From Maratus speciosus (lineage: Eukaryota > Arthropoda > Arachnida > Araneae > Salticidae): a DNA stretch of 64,000 nucleotides. Below the pieces are notes generated by a model that saw only the letters and a list, made by a program, of their open reading frames with translations, was not told where the DNA came from and ran no database searches. A program made the position numbers and the translations under genes. The stretch is from assembly GCA_963932465.1 (NCBI GenBank), contig CAWVRF010001058.1:1488001-1552000 (forward strand), in the 5' to 3' direction. Positions 27,721 to 41,300 of the stretch are shown here, one piece after another. Numbering within the stretch: position 1 is the first letter of the stretch; each line of letters opens with the position of its first letter.

Positions 27721-29100
27721 TCATCAGAAAGAGTTACCGCATATAAAACACACAATATTTATGAATTGAAATCCGGTACAGGGATGAAAATTAATTTCTT
27801 AATAAATAATAAAGAGAAACCGAATATATTGTTTCAACAATCAAAGCATTGTTAGAAAATTCATCAGAAAGAGTTACCGCATATAAAACACGCAATATTT
27901 ATGAATTGAATTCCGGTGCACCGCTGAAAATTAATTCCTTATTAAATAATAAAGCGAAACCGAATATATTGTTTCAACAATCAAAGCATTGTTAGAAAAT
28001 TCATCAGAAAGAGTTACCTCATATAAAACACGCAATATTTATGAATTGAATTCCGGCGCAGGGCTGAAAATTAATTTCTTAATAAATAATAAAGCGAAAC
28101 CGAATATATTGTTTCAACAATCAAAGCATTGTTAGAAAATTCATCAGAAAGAGTTACCTCATATAAAACACGCAATATTTATGAATTGAATTCCGGAGCA
28201 GGGCTGAAAATTAATTTCTTAATAAATAATAAAGCGAAACCGAATATATGGTTTAAACAATCAAAGCATATTTAGAAAATTCATCAGAAAGAGTTACCGC
28301 ATATAAAACACGCAATATTTATGAATTGAATTCCGGTGCAGGGCTGAAAATTAATTTCTTAATAAATAATAAAGCGAAACCGAATATATTGTTTCAACAA
28401 TCAAAGCATTGTTAGAAAATTCATCAGAAAGAGTTACCGCATATAAAACACGCAATATTTATGAATTGAAATCCGGTACAGGGCTGAAAATTAATTTCTT
28501 AATAAATAATAAAGAGAAACCGAATATATCGTTTCAACAATCAAAGCATTGTTAGAAAATTCATCAGAAAGAGTTACCGCATATAAAACACGCAATATTT
28601 ATGAATTGAATTCCGGTGCACAGCTGAAATTTAATTCCTTATTAAATAATAAAGCGAAACCGAATATATTGTTTCAACAATCAAAGCATTGTTAGAAAAT
28701 TCATCAGAAAGAGTTACCTCATATAAAACACGCAATATTTATGAATTGAATTCCGGTGCAGGGCTGAAAATTAATTTCTTAATAAATAATAAAGCGAAAC
28801 CGAATATATTGTTTAAACAATCAAAGCATTGTTAGAAAATTCATCAGAAAGAGTTACCGCGTATAAAACACGCAATATTTATGAATTGAATTCCGGTGCA
28901 GGGCTGAAAATTAATTTTTTAATAAATAATAAAGCGAAACCGAATATATTGTTTCAACAATGAAAGCATTGTTAGAAAATTCATCAGAAAGAGTTAGCGC
29001 ATATAAAACACGCAATATTTTTGAATTGAATTCCGGTGCAGGGCTGAAAATTAATTTCTTAATAAATAATAAAGCGAAACCGAATATATTGTTTCAACAA
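27721..29100. repeat. 1.4-kb block shared with 34873-36252 (offset 7152)
   Basis: Private variants TTCCGGCGCAGG (28051/35203), TTCCGGAGCAGG (28191/35343), CACAGCTGAAATTTAA (28619/35771) and CAATATTTTTGAATTG (29019/36171) hold an exact 7152-bp offset. The downstream copy contains the empty paralog of the retrotransposon target. Confidence 0.8.
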
Positions 29101-31520
29101 TCAAAGCATTGTTAGAAAATTCATCAGAAAGAGTTACCGCATATAAAACACGCAATATTTATGAATTGAAATCCGGTACAGGGCTGAAAATTAATTTCTT
29201 AATAAATAATAAAGAGAAACCGAATATATCGTTTCAACAAACAAAGCATTGTTAGAAAATTCATCAGAAAGAGTTACCGCATATAAAACACGCAATATTT
29301 AGGAATTGAATTCCGTTGCACCGCTGAAAATTAATTTCTTAATGAATAATGAAGCGAAACCGAATATATTGTTTAAACAATCAAAGCATTGTTAGAAAAT
29401 TCATCAGAAAGAGTTACCGCGTATAAAACACGCAATATTTATGAATTGAATTCCGGTGCAGGGCTGAAAATTAATTTTTTAATAAATAATAAAGCGAAAC
29501 CGAATATATTGTTTCAACAATGAAAGCATTGTTAGAAAATTCATCAGAAAGAGTTAGCGCATATAAAACACGCAATATTTATGAATTGAATTCCGGTGCA
29601 GGGCTGAAAATTAATTTCTTAATAAATAATAAAGCGAAACCGAATATATTGTTTCAACAATCAAAGCATTGTTAGAAAATTCACCAGAAAGAGTTACCGC
29701 ATATAAAACACGCAATATTTATGAATTGAATTCCGGTGCAGGGCTGAAAATTAATTTCTTAATAAATAATAAAGCGAAACCGAATATATTGTTTCAACAA
29801 TCAAAGCATTGTTAGAAAATTCATCAGAAAGAGTTACCGCATATAAAACACGCAATATTTATGAATTGAAATCCGGTACAGGGCTGAAAATTAATTTCTT
29901 AATAAATAATAAAGAGAAACCGAATATATCGTTTCAACAATCAAAGCATTGTTAGAAAATTCATCAGAAAGAGTTACCGCATATAAAACACGCAATATTT
30001 ATGAATTGAATTCCGGTGCACAGCTGAAATTTAATTCCTTATTAAATAATAAAGCGAAACCGAATATATTGTTTCAACAATCAAAGCATTGTTAGAAAAT
30101 TCATCAGAAAGAGTTACCTCATATAAAACACGCAATATTTATGAATTGAATTCCGGTGCAGGGCTGAAAATTAATTTCTTAATAAATAATAAAGCGAAAC
30201 CGAATATATTGTTTCAACAATCAAAGCATTGTTAGAAAATTCATCAGAAAGAGTTACCGCATATAAAACACGCAATATTTATGAATTGAAATCCGGTACA
30301 GGGCTGAAAATTAATTTCTTAATAAATAATAAAGAGAAACCGAATATATCGTTTCAACAATCAAAGCATTGTTAGAAAATTCATCAGAAAGAGTTACCGC
30401 ATATAAAACACGCAATATTTATGAATTGAATTCCGGTGCACAGCTGAAATTTAATTCCTTATTAAATAATAAAGCGAAACCGAATATATTGTTTCAACAA
30501 TCAAAGCATTGTTAGAAAATTCATCAGAAAGAGTTACCTCATATAAAACACGCAATATTTATGAATTGAATTCCGGTGCAGGGCTGAAAATTAATTTCTT
30601 AATAAATAATAAAGCGAAACCGAATATATTGTTTAAACAATCAAAGCATTGTTAGAAAATTCATCAGAAAGAGTTACCGCGTATAAAACACGCAATATTT
30701 ATGAATTGAATTCCGGTGCAGGGCTGAAAATTAATTTTTTAATAAATAATAAAGCGAAACCGAATATATTGTTTCAACAATGAAAGCATTGTTAGAAAAT
30801 TCATCAGAAAGAGTTAGCGCATATAAAACACGCAATATTTTTGAATTGAATTCCGGTGCAGGGCTGAAAATTAATTTCTTAATAAATAATAAAGCGAAAC
30901 CGAATATATTGTTTCAACAATCAAAGCATTGTTAGAAAATTCATCAGAAAGAGTTACCGCATATAAAACACGCAATATTTATGAATTGAAATCCGGTACA
31001 GGGCTGAAAATTAATTTCTTAATAAATAATAAAGAGAAACCGAATATATCGTTTCAACAAACAAAGCATTGTTAGAAAATTCATCAGAAAGAGTTACCGC
31101 ATATAAAACACGCAATATTTAGGAATTGAATTCCGTTGCACCGCTGAAAATTAATTTCTTAATGAATAATGAAGCGAAACCGAATATATTGTTTAAACAA
31201 TCAAAGCATTGTTAGAAAATTCATCAGAAAGAGTTACCGCGTATAAAACACGCAATATTTATGAATTGAATTCCGGTGCAGGGCTGAAAATTAATTTTTT
31301 AATAAATAATAAAGCGAAACCGAATATATTGTTTCAACAATGAAAGCATTGTTAGAAAATTCATCAGAAAGAGTTAGCGCATATAAAACACGCAATATTT
31401 ATGAATTGAATTCCGGTGCAGGGCTGAAAATTAATTTCTTAATAAATAATAAAGCGAAACCGAATATATTGTTTCAACAATCAAAGCATTGTTAGAAAAT
31501 TCACCAGAAAGAGTTACCGC
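28441..31520. repeat. 1820-bp (13-mer) duplication with nested 420-bp repeat
   Basis: 28441-29700 matches 30261-31520 at offset 1820. The marker AATGAATAATGAAGCGAAACC occurs only at 29341 and 31161. Between them a 420-bp trimer (29801-30220 and 30221-30640) is doubled, recognised by successive AATCCGGTACAGGG, CACAGCTGAAATTTAA and TTACCTCATATAAAAC monomers. Confidence 0.8.
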
Positions 31521-34500
31521 ATATAAAACACGCAATATTTATGAATTGAATTCCGCTGCAGGGCTCAAAATTATTTTATTAATAAATAATAAAGCGAAAC
31601 CGAATATATTGTTTCAACAATCAAAGCATTGTTAGAAAATTCATCAGAAAGAGTTATCGCATATAAAACACGCAATATTTATCAATTGAATTCCGGTGCA
31701 GGGCTGAAAATTAATTTCTTAATAAATAATAAAGCGAAACCGAATATATTGTTTCAACAATCAAAGCATTGTTAGAAAATTCACCAGAAAGAGTTACCGC
31801 ATATAAAACACGCAATATTTATGAATTGAATTCCGCTGCAGGGCTCAAAATTAATTTATTAATAAATAATAAAGCGAAACCGAATATATTGTTTCAACAA
31901 TCAAAGCATTGTTAGAAAATTCACCAGAAAGAGTTACCGCATATAAATCACGCAATATTTATGAATTGAATTCCGGTGCACCGCTGAAAATTAATTTCTT
32001 AATAAATAATAAAGCGAAACCGAATATATTGTTTCAACAATCAAAGCATTGTTAGAAAATTCATCAGAAAGAGTTACCGCATATAAAACACGCAATATTT
32101 ATGAATTGAAATCCGGTACAGGGATGAAAATTAATTTCTTAATAAATAATAAAGAGAAACCGAATATATTGTTTCAACAATCAAAGCATTGTTAGAAAAT
32201 TCATCAGAAAGAGTTACCGCATATAAAACACGCAATATTTATGAATTGAATTCCGGTGCACCGCTGAAAATTAATTCCTTATTAAATAATAAAGCGAAAC
32301 CGAATATATTGTTTCAACAATCAAAGCATTGTTAGAAAATTCATCAGAAAGAGTTACCTCATATAAAACACGCAATATTTATGAATTGAATTCCGGTGCA
32401 CCGCTGAAAATTAATTTCTTAATAAATAATAAAGCGAAACCGAATATATTGTTTCAACAATCAATGCATTGTTAGAAAATTCATCAGAAAGAATTACCGC
32501 ATATAAAACACGCAATATTTATGAACTGAATTCCGGTGCAGGGCTGAAAATTAATTTCTTAATCTTAATAAATAATAAAGCGAAACCGAATATATTGTTT
32601 CAACAATCAAAGCATTGTTAGAAAATTCATCAGAAAGAGTTACCTCATATAAAACACGCAATATTTATGAATTGAATTCCGGTGCAGGGCTGAAAATTAA
32701 TTTCTTAATAAATAATAAAGCGAAACCGAATATATGGTTTAAACAATCAAAGCATATTTAGAAAATTCATCAGAAAGAGTTACCGCATATAAAACACGCA
32801 ATATTTATGAATTGAATTCCGGTGCAGGGCTGAAAATTAATTTCTTAATAAATAATAAAGCGAAACCGAATATATTGTTTCAACAATCAAAGCATTGTTA
32901 GAAAATTCATCAGAAAGAGTTACCGCATATAAAACACGCAATATTTATGAATTGAAATACGGTACAGGGCTGAAAATTAATTTCTTAATAAATAATAAAG
33001 AGAAACCGAATATATTGTTTCAACAATCAAAGCATTGTTAGAAAATTCATCAGAAAGAGTTACCGCATATAAAACACGCACTATTTATGAATTGAATTCC
33101 GGTGCACCGCTGAAATTTAATTCCTTATTAAATAATAAAGCGAAACCGAATATATTGTTTCAACAATCAAAGCATTGTTAGAAAATTCATCAGAAAGAGT
33201 TACCTCATATAAAACACGCAATATTTATGAATTGAATTCCGGTGCAGGGCTGAAAATTAATTTCTTAATAAATAATAAAGCGAAACCGAATATATTGTTT
33301 AAACAATCAAAGCATTGTTAGAAAATTCATCAGAAAGAGTTACCGCGTATAAAACACGCAATATTTATGAATTGAATTCCGGTGCAGGGCTGAAAATTAA
33401 TTTCTTAATAAATAATAAAACGAAACCGAATATATTGTTTCAACAATCAATGCATTGTTAGAAAATTCATCAGAAAGAATTACCGCATATAAAACACGCA
33501 ATATTTATGAACTGAATTCCGGTGCAGGGCTGAAAATTAATTTCTTAATCTTAATAAATAATAAAGCGAAACCGAATATATTGTTTCAACAATCAAAGCA
33601 TTGTTAGAAAATTCATCAGAAAGAGTTACCTCATATAAAACACGCAATATTTATGAATTGAATTCCGGTGCAGGGCTGAAAATTAATTTCTTAATAAATA
33701 ATAAAGCGAAACCGAATATATGATTTAAACAATCAAAGCATATTTAGAAAATTCATCAGAAAGAGTTACCGCATATAAAACACGCAATATTTATGAATTG
33801 AATTCCGGTGCAGGGCTGAAAATTAATTTCTTAATAAATAATAAAGCGAAACCGAATATATTGTTTCAACAATCAAAGCATTGTTAGAAAATTCATCAGA
33901 AAGAGTTACCGCATATAAAACACGCAATATTTATGAATTGAAATCCGGTACAGGGCTGAAAATTAATTTCTTAATAAATAATAAAGAGAAACCGAATATA
34001 TTGTTTCAACAATCAAAGCATTGTTAGAAAATTCATCAGAAAGAGTTACCGCATATAAAACACGCAATATTTATGAATTGAATTCCGGTGCACCGCTGAA
34101 ATTTAATTCCTTATTAAATAATAAAGCGAAACCGAATATATTGTTTCAACAATCAAAGCATTGTTAGAAAATTCATCAGAAAGAGTTACCTCATATAAAA
34201 CACGCAATATTTTTGAATTGAATTCCGGTGCAGGGCTGAAAATTAATTTCTTAATAAATAATAAAGCGAAACCGAATATATTGTTTAAACAATCAAAGCA
34301 TTGTTAGAAAATTCATCAGAAAGAGTTACCGCGTATAAAACACGCAATATTTATGAGTTGAATTCCGGTGCAGGGCTGAAAATTAATTTTTTAATAAATA
34401 ATAAAGCGAAACCGAATATATTGTTTCATCAATGAAAGCATTGTTAGAAAATTCATCAGAAAGAGTTAGCGCATATAAAACACGCAATATTTATGAATTG

Positions 34501-35342
34501 AATTCCGCTGCAGGGCTCAAAATTAATTTATTAATAAATAATAAAGCGAAACCGAATATATTGTTTCAACAATCAAAGCATTGTTAGAAAATTCATCAGA
34601 AAGAGTTACCGCATATAAAAGACGCAATATTTATGAATTGAATTCCGGTGCAGGGCTGAAAATTAATTTCTTAATAAATAATAAAGCGAAACCGAATATA
34701 TTGTTTCAACAATCAAAGCATTGTTAGAAAACTCACCAGAAAGAGTTACCGCATATAAATCACGCAATATTTATGAATTGAATTCCGGTGCACCGCTGAA
34801 AATTAATTTCTTAATAAATAATAAAGCGAAACCGAATATATTGTTTCAACAATCAAAGCATTGTTAGAAAATTCATCAGAAAGAGTTACCGCATATAAAA
34901 CACGCAATATTTATGAATTGAAATCCGGTACAGGGATGAAAATTAATTTCTTAATAAATAATAAAGAGAGACCGAATATATTTTTTCAACAATCAAAGCA
35001 TTGTTAGAAAATTCATCAGAAAGAGTTACCGCATATAAAACACGCAATATTTATGAATTGAATTCCGGTGCACCGCTGAAAATTAATTCCTTATTAAATA
35101 ATAAAGCGAAACCGAATATATTGTTTCAACAATCAAAGCATTGTTAGAAAATTCATCAGAAAGAGTTACCTCATATAAAACACGCAATATTTATGAATTG
35201 AATTCCGGCGCAGGGCTGAAAATTAATTTCTTAATAAATAATAAAGCGAAACCGAATATATTGTTTCAACAATCAAAGCATTGTTAGAAAATTCATCAGA
35301 AAGAGTTACCTCATATAAAACACGCAATATTTATGAATTGAA

Positions 35343-36990
35343 TTCCGGAGCAGGGCTGAAAATTAATTTCTTAATAAATAATAAAGCGAAACCGAATATA
35401 TAGTTTAAACAATCAAAGCATATTTAGAAAATTCATCAGAAAGAGTTACCGCATATAAAACACGCAATATTTATGAATTGAATTCCGGTGCAGGGCTGAA
35501 AATTAATTTCTTAATAAATAATAAAGCGAAACCGAATATATTGTTTCAACAATCAAAGCATTGTTAGAAAATTCATCAGAAAGAGTTACCGCATATAAAA
35601 CACGCAATATTTATGAATTGAAATCCGGTACAGGGCTGAAAATTAATTTCTTAATAAATAATAAAGAGAAACCGAATATATCGTTTCAACAATCAAAGCA
35701 TTGTTAGAAAATTCATCAGAAAGAGTTACCGCATATAAAACACGCAATATTTATGAATTGAATTCCGGTGCACAGCTGAAATTTAATTCCTTATTAAATA
35801 ATAAAGCGAAACCGAATATATTGTTTCAACAATCAAAGCATTGTTAGAAAATTCATCAGAAAGAGTTACCTCATATAAAACACGCAATATTTATGAATTG
35901 AATTCCGGTGCAGGGCTGAAAATTAATTTCTTAATAAATAATAAAGCGAAACCGAATATATTGTTTAAACAATCAAAGCATTGTTAGAAAATTCATCAGA
36001 AAGAGTTACCGCGTATAAAACACGCAATATTTATGAATTGAATTCCGGTGCAGGGCTGAAAATTAATTTTTTAATAAATAATAAAGCGAAACCGAATATA
36101 TTGTTTCAACAATGAAAGCATTGTTAGAAAATTCATCAGAAAGAGTTAGCGCATATAAAACACGCAATATTTTTGAATTGAATTCCGGTGCAGGGCTGAA
36201 AATTAATTTCTTAATAAATAATAAAGCGAAACCGAATATATTGTTTCAACAATCAAAGCATTGTTAGAAAACTCACCAGAAAGAGTTACCGCATATAAAA
36301 CACGCAATATTTATGAATTGAATTCCGCTGCAGGGCTCAAAATTAATTTATTAATAAATAATAAAGCGAAACCGAATATATTGTTTCAACAATCAAAGCA
36401 TTGCTAGAAAATTCATCAGAAAGAGTTACCGCATATAAAACACGCAATATTTATCAATTGAATCCCGGTGCAGGGCTCAAAATTAATTTCTTAGTAAATA
36501 ATAAAGCGAAACCGAATATATTGTTTCAACAATCAAAGCATTGTTAGAAAATTCATCAGAAAGAGTTACCGCATATAAAACACGCAATATTTATGAATTG
36601 AATTCCGGTGCACCGCTGAAAATTAATTTCTTATTAAATAACAAAGCGAAACCGAATATATTGTTTCAACAATCAAAGCATTGTTAGAAAATTCATCAGA
36701 AAGAGTTACCGCATATAAAACACGCAATATTTATGAATTGAATCCCGGTGCAGGGCTCAAAATTAATTTCTTAGTAAATAATAAAGCGAAACCGAATATA
36801 TTGCTTAAACAATCAAAGCATTGTTAGAAAATTCATCAGAAAGAGTTACCGCATATAAAACACGCAATATTTATGAATTGAATTACGGTGCAGGGCGGAA
36901 AATTAATTTTTTAATAAATAATAAAGCGAAACCGAATATATTGTTTCAACAATGAAAGCATTGTTAGAAAATTCATCAGAAAGAGTTAGC
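35343..36990. repeat. 1680-bp HOR copy with the empty retrotransposon target
   Basis: Matches 37023-37868 on the left of the retrotransposon at offset 1680 and 44073-44873 on its right at offset 7883 (1680 plus 6203). Shared markers: TTCCGGAGCAGG (35343/37023), CACAGCTGAAATTTAA (35771/37451), CAATATTTTTGAATTG (36171/37851), GAAAACTCACC (36267/44150), GCATTGCTAG, and AATTACGGTGCAGGGCGGAA (36881/44764). The uninterrupted target CCGGTGCAGGG lies at about 36185-36195. Confidence 0.85.
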
Positions 36991-37941
36991 GCATATAAAA
37001 CACGCAATATTTATGAATTGAATTCCGGAGCAGGGCTGAAAATTAATTTCTTAATAAATAATAAAGCGAAACCGAATATATGGTTTAAACAATCAAAGCA
37101 TATTTAGAAAATTCATCAGAAAGAGTTACCGCATATAAAACACGCAATATTTATGAATTGAATTCCGGTGCAGGGCTGAAAATTAATTTCTTAATAAATA
37201 ATAAAGCGAAACCGAATATATTGTTTCAACAATCAAAGCATTGTTAGAAAATTCATCAGAAAGAGTTACCGCATATAAAACACGCAATATTTATGAATTG
37301 AAATCCGGTACAGGGCTGAAAATTAATTTCTTAATAAATAATAAAGAGAAACCGAATATATCGTTTCAACAATCAAAGCATTGTTAGAAAATTCATCAGA
37401 AAGAGTTACCGCATATAAAACACGCAATATTTATGAATTGAATTCCGGTGCACAGCTGAAATTTAATTCCTTATTAAATAATAAAGCGAAACCGAATATA
37501 TTGTTTCAACAATCAAAGCATTGTTAGAAAATTCATCAGAAAGAGTTACCTCATATAAAACACGCAATATTTATGAATTGAATTCCGGTGCAGGGCTGAA
37601 AATTAATTTCTTAATAAATAATAAAGCGAAACCGAATATATTGTTTAAACAATCAAAGCATTGTTAGAAAATTCATCAGAAAGAGTTACCGCGTATAAAA
37701 CACGCAATATTTATGAATTGAATTCCGGTGCAGGGCTGAAAATTAATTTTTTAATAAATAATAAAGCGAAACCGAATATATTGTTTCAACAATGAAAGCA
37801 TTGTTAGAAAATTCATCAGAAAGAGTTACCGCATATAAAACACGCAATATTTTTGAATTGAATTCCGGTGTTAAGAATAAAACAATAAGTTAGTCAATGA
37901 CACCATTTTTAAGGAACTCTTCGCAGTGAACTGTATATTTC

Positions 37942-37947
37942 TTTATT
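37942..37947 (-). promoter_or_regulatory. Possible poly(A) signal AATAAA in the 3' LTR
   Basis: TTTATT on the plus strand reads AATAAA in element orientation, about 75 bp before the LTR end, where an R-region polyadenylation signal is expected. The same hexamer is in the 5' LTR at 43845-43850. AT-rich sequence makes chance hexamers likely. Confidence 0.4.
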
Positions 37948-38115
37948 TTAAAACAATAATTGTTAAGAGTGAAACAGTCTCTCTGGCCGTTTCCAAGTCA
38001 AACATTCCATTATCTCAATAACAACAACAACAGAAATTCAGTGTTTCCACTCACTAGTAACTAAATTACAATCTATCGTCAACACGCAGACGATTGGAAT
38101 AATAAATAAAATTAC

Positions 38116-38132
38116 GGCGCTGACACAGCGCC
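38116..38132. other. GC-rich hairpin in the LTR (7-bp stem, 3-nt loop)
   Basis: GGCGCTG-ACA-CAGCGCC is a perfect inverted repeat in otherwise AT-rich LTR, repeated in the 5' LTR at 44019-44035. In element orientation it lies about 35 bp from the LTR start, probably in U3 or near the transcription start. Its role is unknown. Confidence 0.6.
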
Positions 38133-38166
38133 CTCGTACGGGAGATTTTAATTACGATCAGTAACA

Positions 38167-38376
38167 TACTCCCGACCGTTGAAACCTGCAGGTTTCAAAA
38201 CTACTCTAATATATAATATAAAATTACATAATACTACATATAACAATGGAAAAGATATAATTAATAACAAAGGAAAAATGGCAAAATTACTTTACATTTG
38301 AATACAATAAAACATACTATATAAATTAAACAACAAAATATATTCAAAATATACCAAATATATACATTAAAGGAAA
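38167..38376 (-). other. Polypurine tract and AT-rich 3' untranslated region
   Basis: Lies between the Gag-Pol stop and the 3' LTR. Next to the LTR, 38167-38178 reads CGGTCGGGAGTA in element orientation, the expected purine-rich plus-strand primer site immediately before TGTTAC. Beside it, 38179-38198 is a perfect 20-bp palindrome (TTGAAACCTG and its complement). The remainder, 38199-38376, is AT-rich with no ORF and no envelope-like reading frame. Confidence 0.75.
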
Positions 38377-41300
38377 TTAGTTTCCATTAATTGGAAGGGG
38401 ACAAATACTTCTCACATCTCTCTTTATTATTGTACCGTTAGGTAGACGAATGTTCACTACTCGAACTTTTTTGTCCTTACCGAGAAATATCTCGGAAATC
38501 CTACCTGTTGCCCATTTTGTGCTGAGCATATTTTCATCTTTGATCAATACGAGAGAACCAACATTTATATTGTTTTTATTTATTTGCCATTTATTACGTT
38601 GCTGCAAGGTGTTCAGATAGTCTCGCTTCCATAATTTCCATATTTGCTGGCTATATTTTGTTATTTTTTGCCAGTTGCTAAGTTTCTTTTCCGAAATTTC
38701 AGTGAGCAGGGGTTCAATAATAGACGTTAAGGGCCTACCTATAAGAAAATGACCCGGTGACAGAGTCTCGAAATCGTCGAAATCTGATGACAATGGGGAC
38801 AGAGGTCTTGAGTTCAAAACACTTTCAATTTCTAGAATTACTGTCAGAAATTCCTCTAAAGTGAGGTGCGCGTTACCAATTACACGTTTTAGATGGAATT
38901 TGAATGATTTAACCCCTGCCTCCCAAAGACCACCGAAGTTCGGCGCTTTCGGAGGAATAAAATTCCATTCGATATTTTCCCTTGCAAAATAATCAGCTAA
39001 TGCTTCATCTGGGTGTCTAAACAAATTGTGAAGCCTTTTCAATTCTAAGTTTGCCCCTACAAAGTTTTTTGCATTGTCAGAAAATATTTTTGAACACTTT
39101 CCCCTTCTGCTAACAAAGCGCTTAAAACAAGCAATGAAGGCTGCAGAAGTGAGATCTGAAACGAAATCTAGATGAATAGCTTTGGTGCAGAGACAAACGA
39201 ATATACATACATACACTTTATTATATGTACCTTTCCTTTGATTTTTGAATTTAATGTAAAAAGGGCCACAATAATCAGTTCCAATAATGGAAAATGGAAA
39301 TGAAGGTGTAACACGCTCTTTGGGCAAGTCACCCATAACTTGACTCGCTAATACAGGCTTGTTTTTAAAACAAGTGACACATTCATATGTTATTTTGCGA
39401 CAGATGTTTCTACCATTAGTTATCCAAAATTTACGACGAATATGGTACAACAATGTTTGTGATCCTACATGTAAATACTTTAAATGAAAATATCTTACAA
39501 TAATTAAAGTAAGGGGATGCTTACTTGGCAGAACCATAGGATGTTTTTCATTTGTTGTCAAATATGAGTTACCCAATCTACCCCCAACTCTTAAAATATT
39601 ACTTTCATCTAAGAAACAATTTAAAGAATTTAGTTTACTTTTATTTGGTACCGAATTACCTTTCTGAAGACATTTTATTTCTTCCTGATACTCACTTTGT
39701 TGAACCATCTTTATCAGTGATAATTCTGCAGCATTCAATTCTTTAGAAGTAAGATGATCTTTCACTCTATTAACATTTCGAAGGTTATGAATAAATCTAA
39801 GCACATAACATAAAATACGAATGATAGTTATATAATTATTACTAACACTAATAATATAATCTAATAAATAATTTTGATCATAAATAGCTAGAGTAACTAA
39901 AGAGTTATCATTTTCACATTTAACTGTTTTCTTTAGTTCATCAGAATAGTCATCTGGCGAATTTTGGATGTTGCAGTCATTAGTTGGGAGAACAGTTTCT
40001 CTCAAAAAGGGGGGACCTTTAAACCACAAATCCTTTTCTAAGAGCATATCAACACTGACGCCTCTGGTAAGGAGGTCGGCTGGATTAGACTTTGCCGGAC
40101 AATGAAACCACGAATTGGAGTCAGTCAAAGATTGAATCTCGTTGACACGATTCGCTATGAATGATTTCCATCTTTTACTAGAACCTCTAATCCAGTACAA
40201 AGTGATTTTCGAGTCTGTCCAGAAGAACACATCTGATGGCTTCTTATGATCTACTATTTTCTTGACTGCATTACCTAGTCGGGCAGCAAGTAAAGCTCCC
40301 AATAGCTCTAATCTTGGTAAAGTGATTTTTTTAAGAGGTGTAACTCTACTTTTTGAAGTCACAAGGTTAACTTCAATAGCATTTTCTTTTACAATTCTGA
40401 GGTATATGACAGTGCCGAAGGCTTTCTTACTAGCATCGCAGAAACAGAGAATCTCTACCACATCTGAATTTTCTTCTTTCGTTGAATTTAGCACAATTCT
40501 TGGAATTTTTAGGTCGGAGAGGCGTGGGATCTCAGAACACCACTGAAGCCACTTTTCTTTAACATCTATTGGTAGATTCTCATCCCAAGCAATTTTCCTC
40601 AACCACAGATCTTGAAATAGGCATTTCATGCGAATAGTATAAGGAGTGAGCAAGCCAAGAGGGTCGAATATTTTTCCAATAGCACGCAGGATGAAGCGCT
40701 TGGTGTTTTCATTTTTTGATAAAATTTCTAATACGCCTTTTACATCTACGATAAAGCAATCTTCACTCGTATGCCAAGACATTCCTAGAACCTTTGTTGA
40801 GTCAAATCCTAATTCAATTGGGTTATGTAGAGGCTGAGTATCAAACCCTTCTTGTTTCCATTGCTCCATCAAATCGTTATCATTAGTTGACCATTTTCTG
40901 AGTTTCATACTTGCCTCGCTCATAATATAAACAGCATTTCGAGAGATTTCTAACGCATCTTGCAAGTTGTCAGCACCAGCGATGAAATCATCAACGTAGA
41001 GGCACCTATCTAATAACTTTGTTGTTGTAGGATATCTAACTTGAAATTTCTTGATATGTTTTCTTAGAGTAGCAGCAAGAAGAAACGGGGAAGTGGTCAT
41101 ACCAAAAGGAACTCGGTTGAAGCGATATATTTCTATACCTCTATCTCCAATCCATAAAAACCTCACTGCATCTCTGTCTTTCTCCGCTAGGGATATCTGC
41201 AGAAAGGCCTTTTCTATATCACCTATCAATGCTATTTTGTTTAATCTAAAATTGATAAGTAGATCGAATAAGTTTGGATTAAGATTTGGACCTGGCCAAA

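Larger units (their letters stand above)
1..37868. repeat. 140-bp satellite array, left arm (about 270 monomers)
   Basis: Head-to-tail copies of a 140-bp monomer, about 41 G+C bases per unit (29% GC). With the unit started at GAATTCCGGT, it contains one EcoRI site, a GC-rich box around CCGGTGCAGGGCTG, an AT tract (AAATTAATTTCTTAATAAAT), and a dyad ATTGTT-TC-AACAAT followed by a third ATTGTT. From 80 to 37618 there are 268 monomers plus 18 bp. The 18 bp are fully explained by twelve 6-bp insertions, five 10-bp deletions and four 1-bp deletions. Variants recur as named subtypes: the GC box as GCAGGG or GCACCG; CCGCTGCAGGGCTCA; AATCCGGTACAGGG paired with AAAGAGAAACC; AATCCCGG paired with TTAGTAAAT. 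Their order defines higher-order repeats. No gene is present; stops in all frames recur in the consensus. Confidence 0.98.
37869..38166 (-). repeat. 3' LTR of the BEL/Pao element (298 bp)
   Basis: On the plus strand it reads TGTTAAGAATAAAACA through to GATCAGTAACA, so both ends obey TG...CA with a 5-bp terminal inverted repeat (TGTTA/TAACA). In element orientation it starts directly after the polypurine-like GGTCGGGAGTA. This LTR is complete and defines the true LTR ends. It differs from the 5' LTR at about 37951 (AAAACAATAAT against AAACCAATAAT) and about 38032 (CAACAGAAATTC against CAACAAAAATTC). The left flank is satellite ending GAATTCCGG. Confidence 0.93.

Noticed and set aside
38040..38112. 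LTR segment AACACGCAGACG...AATAATAAATAAAAT resembling satellite words
   Set aside because: The shared words are short, AT-rich and differently spaced; no alignable homology that would make the satellite derive from the LTR.
37869..38166. TATA box and transcription start in the LTR
   Set aside because: AT-rich words such as TATATTT occur, but none is placed convincingly relative to the poly(A) hexamer or conserved start elements.
38199..38376. Third ORF or envelope-like gene after pol
   Set aside because: Only about 180 bp of AT-rich sequence remains before the polypurine tract, with no open frame.
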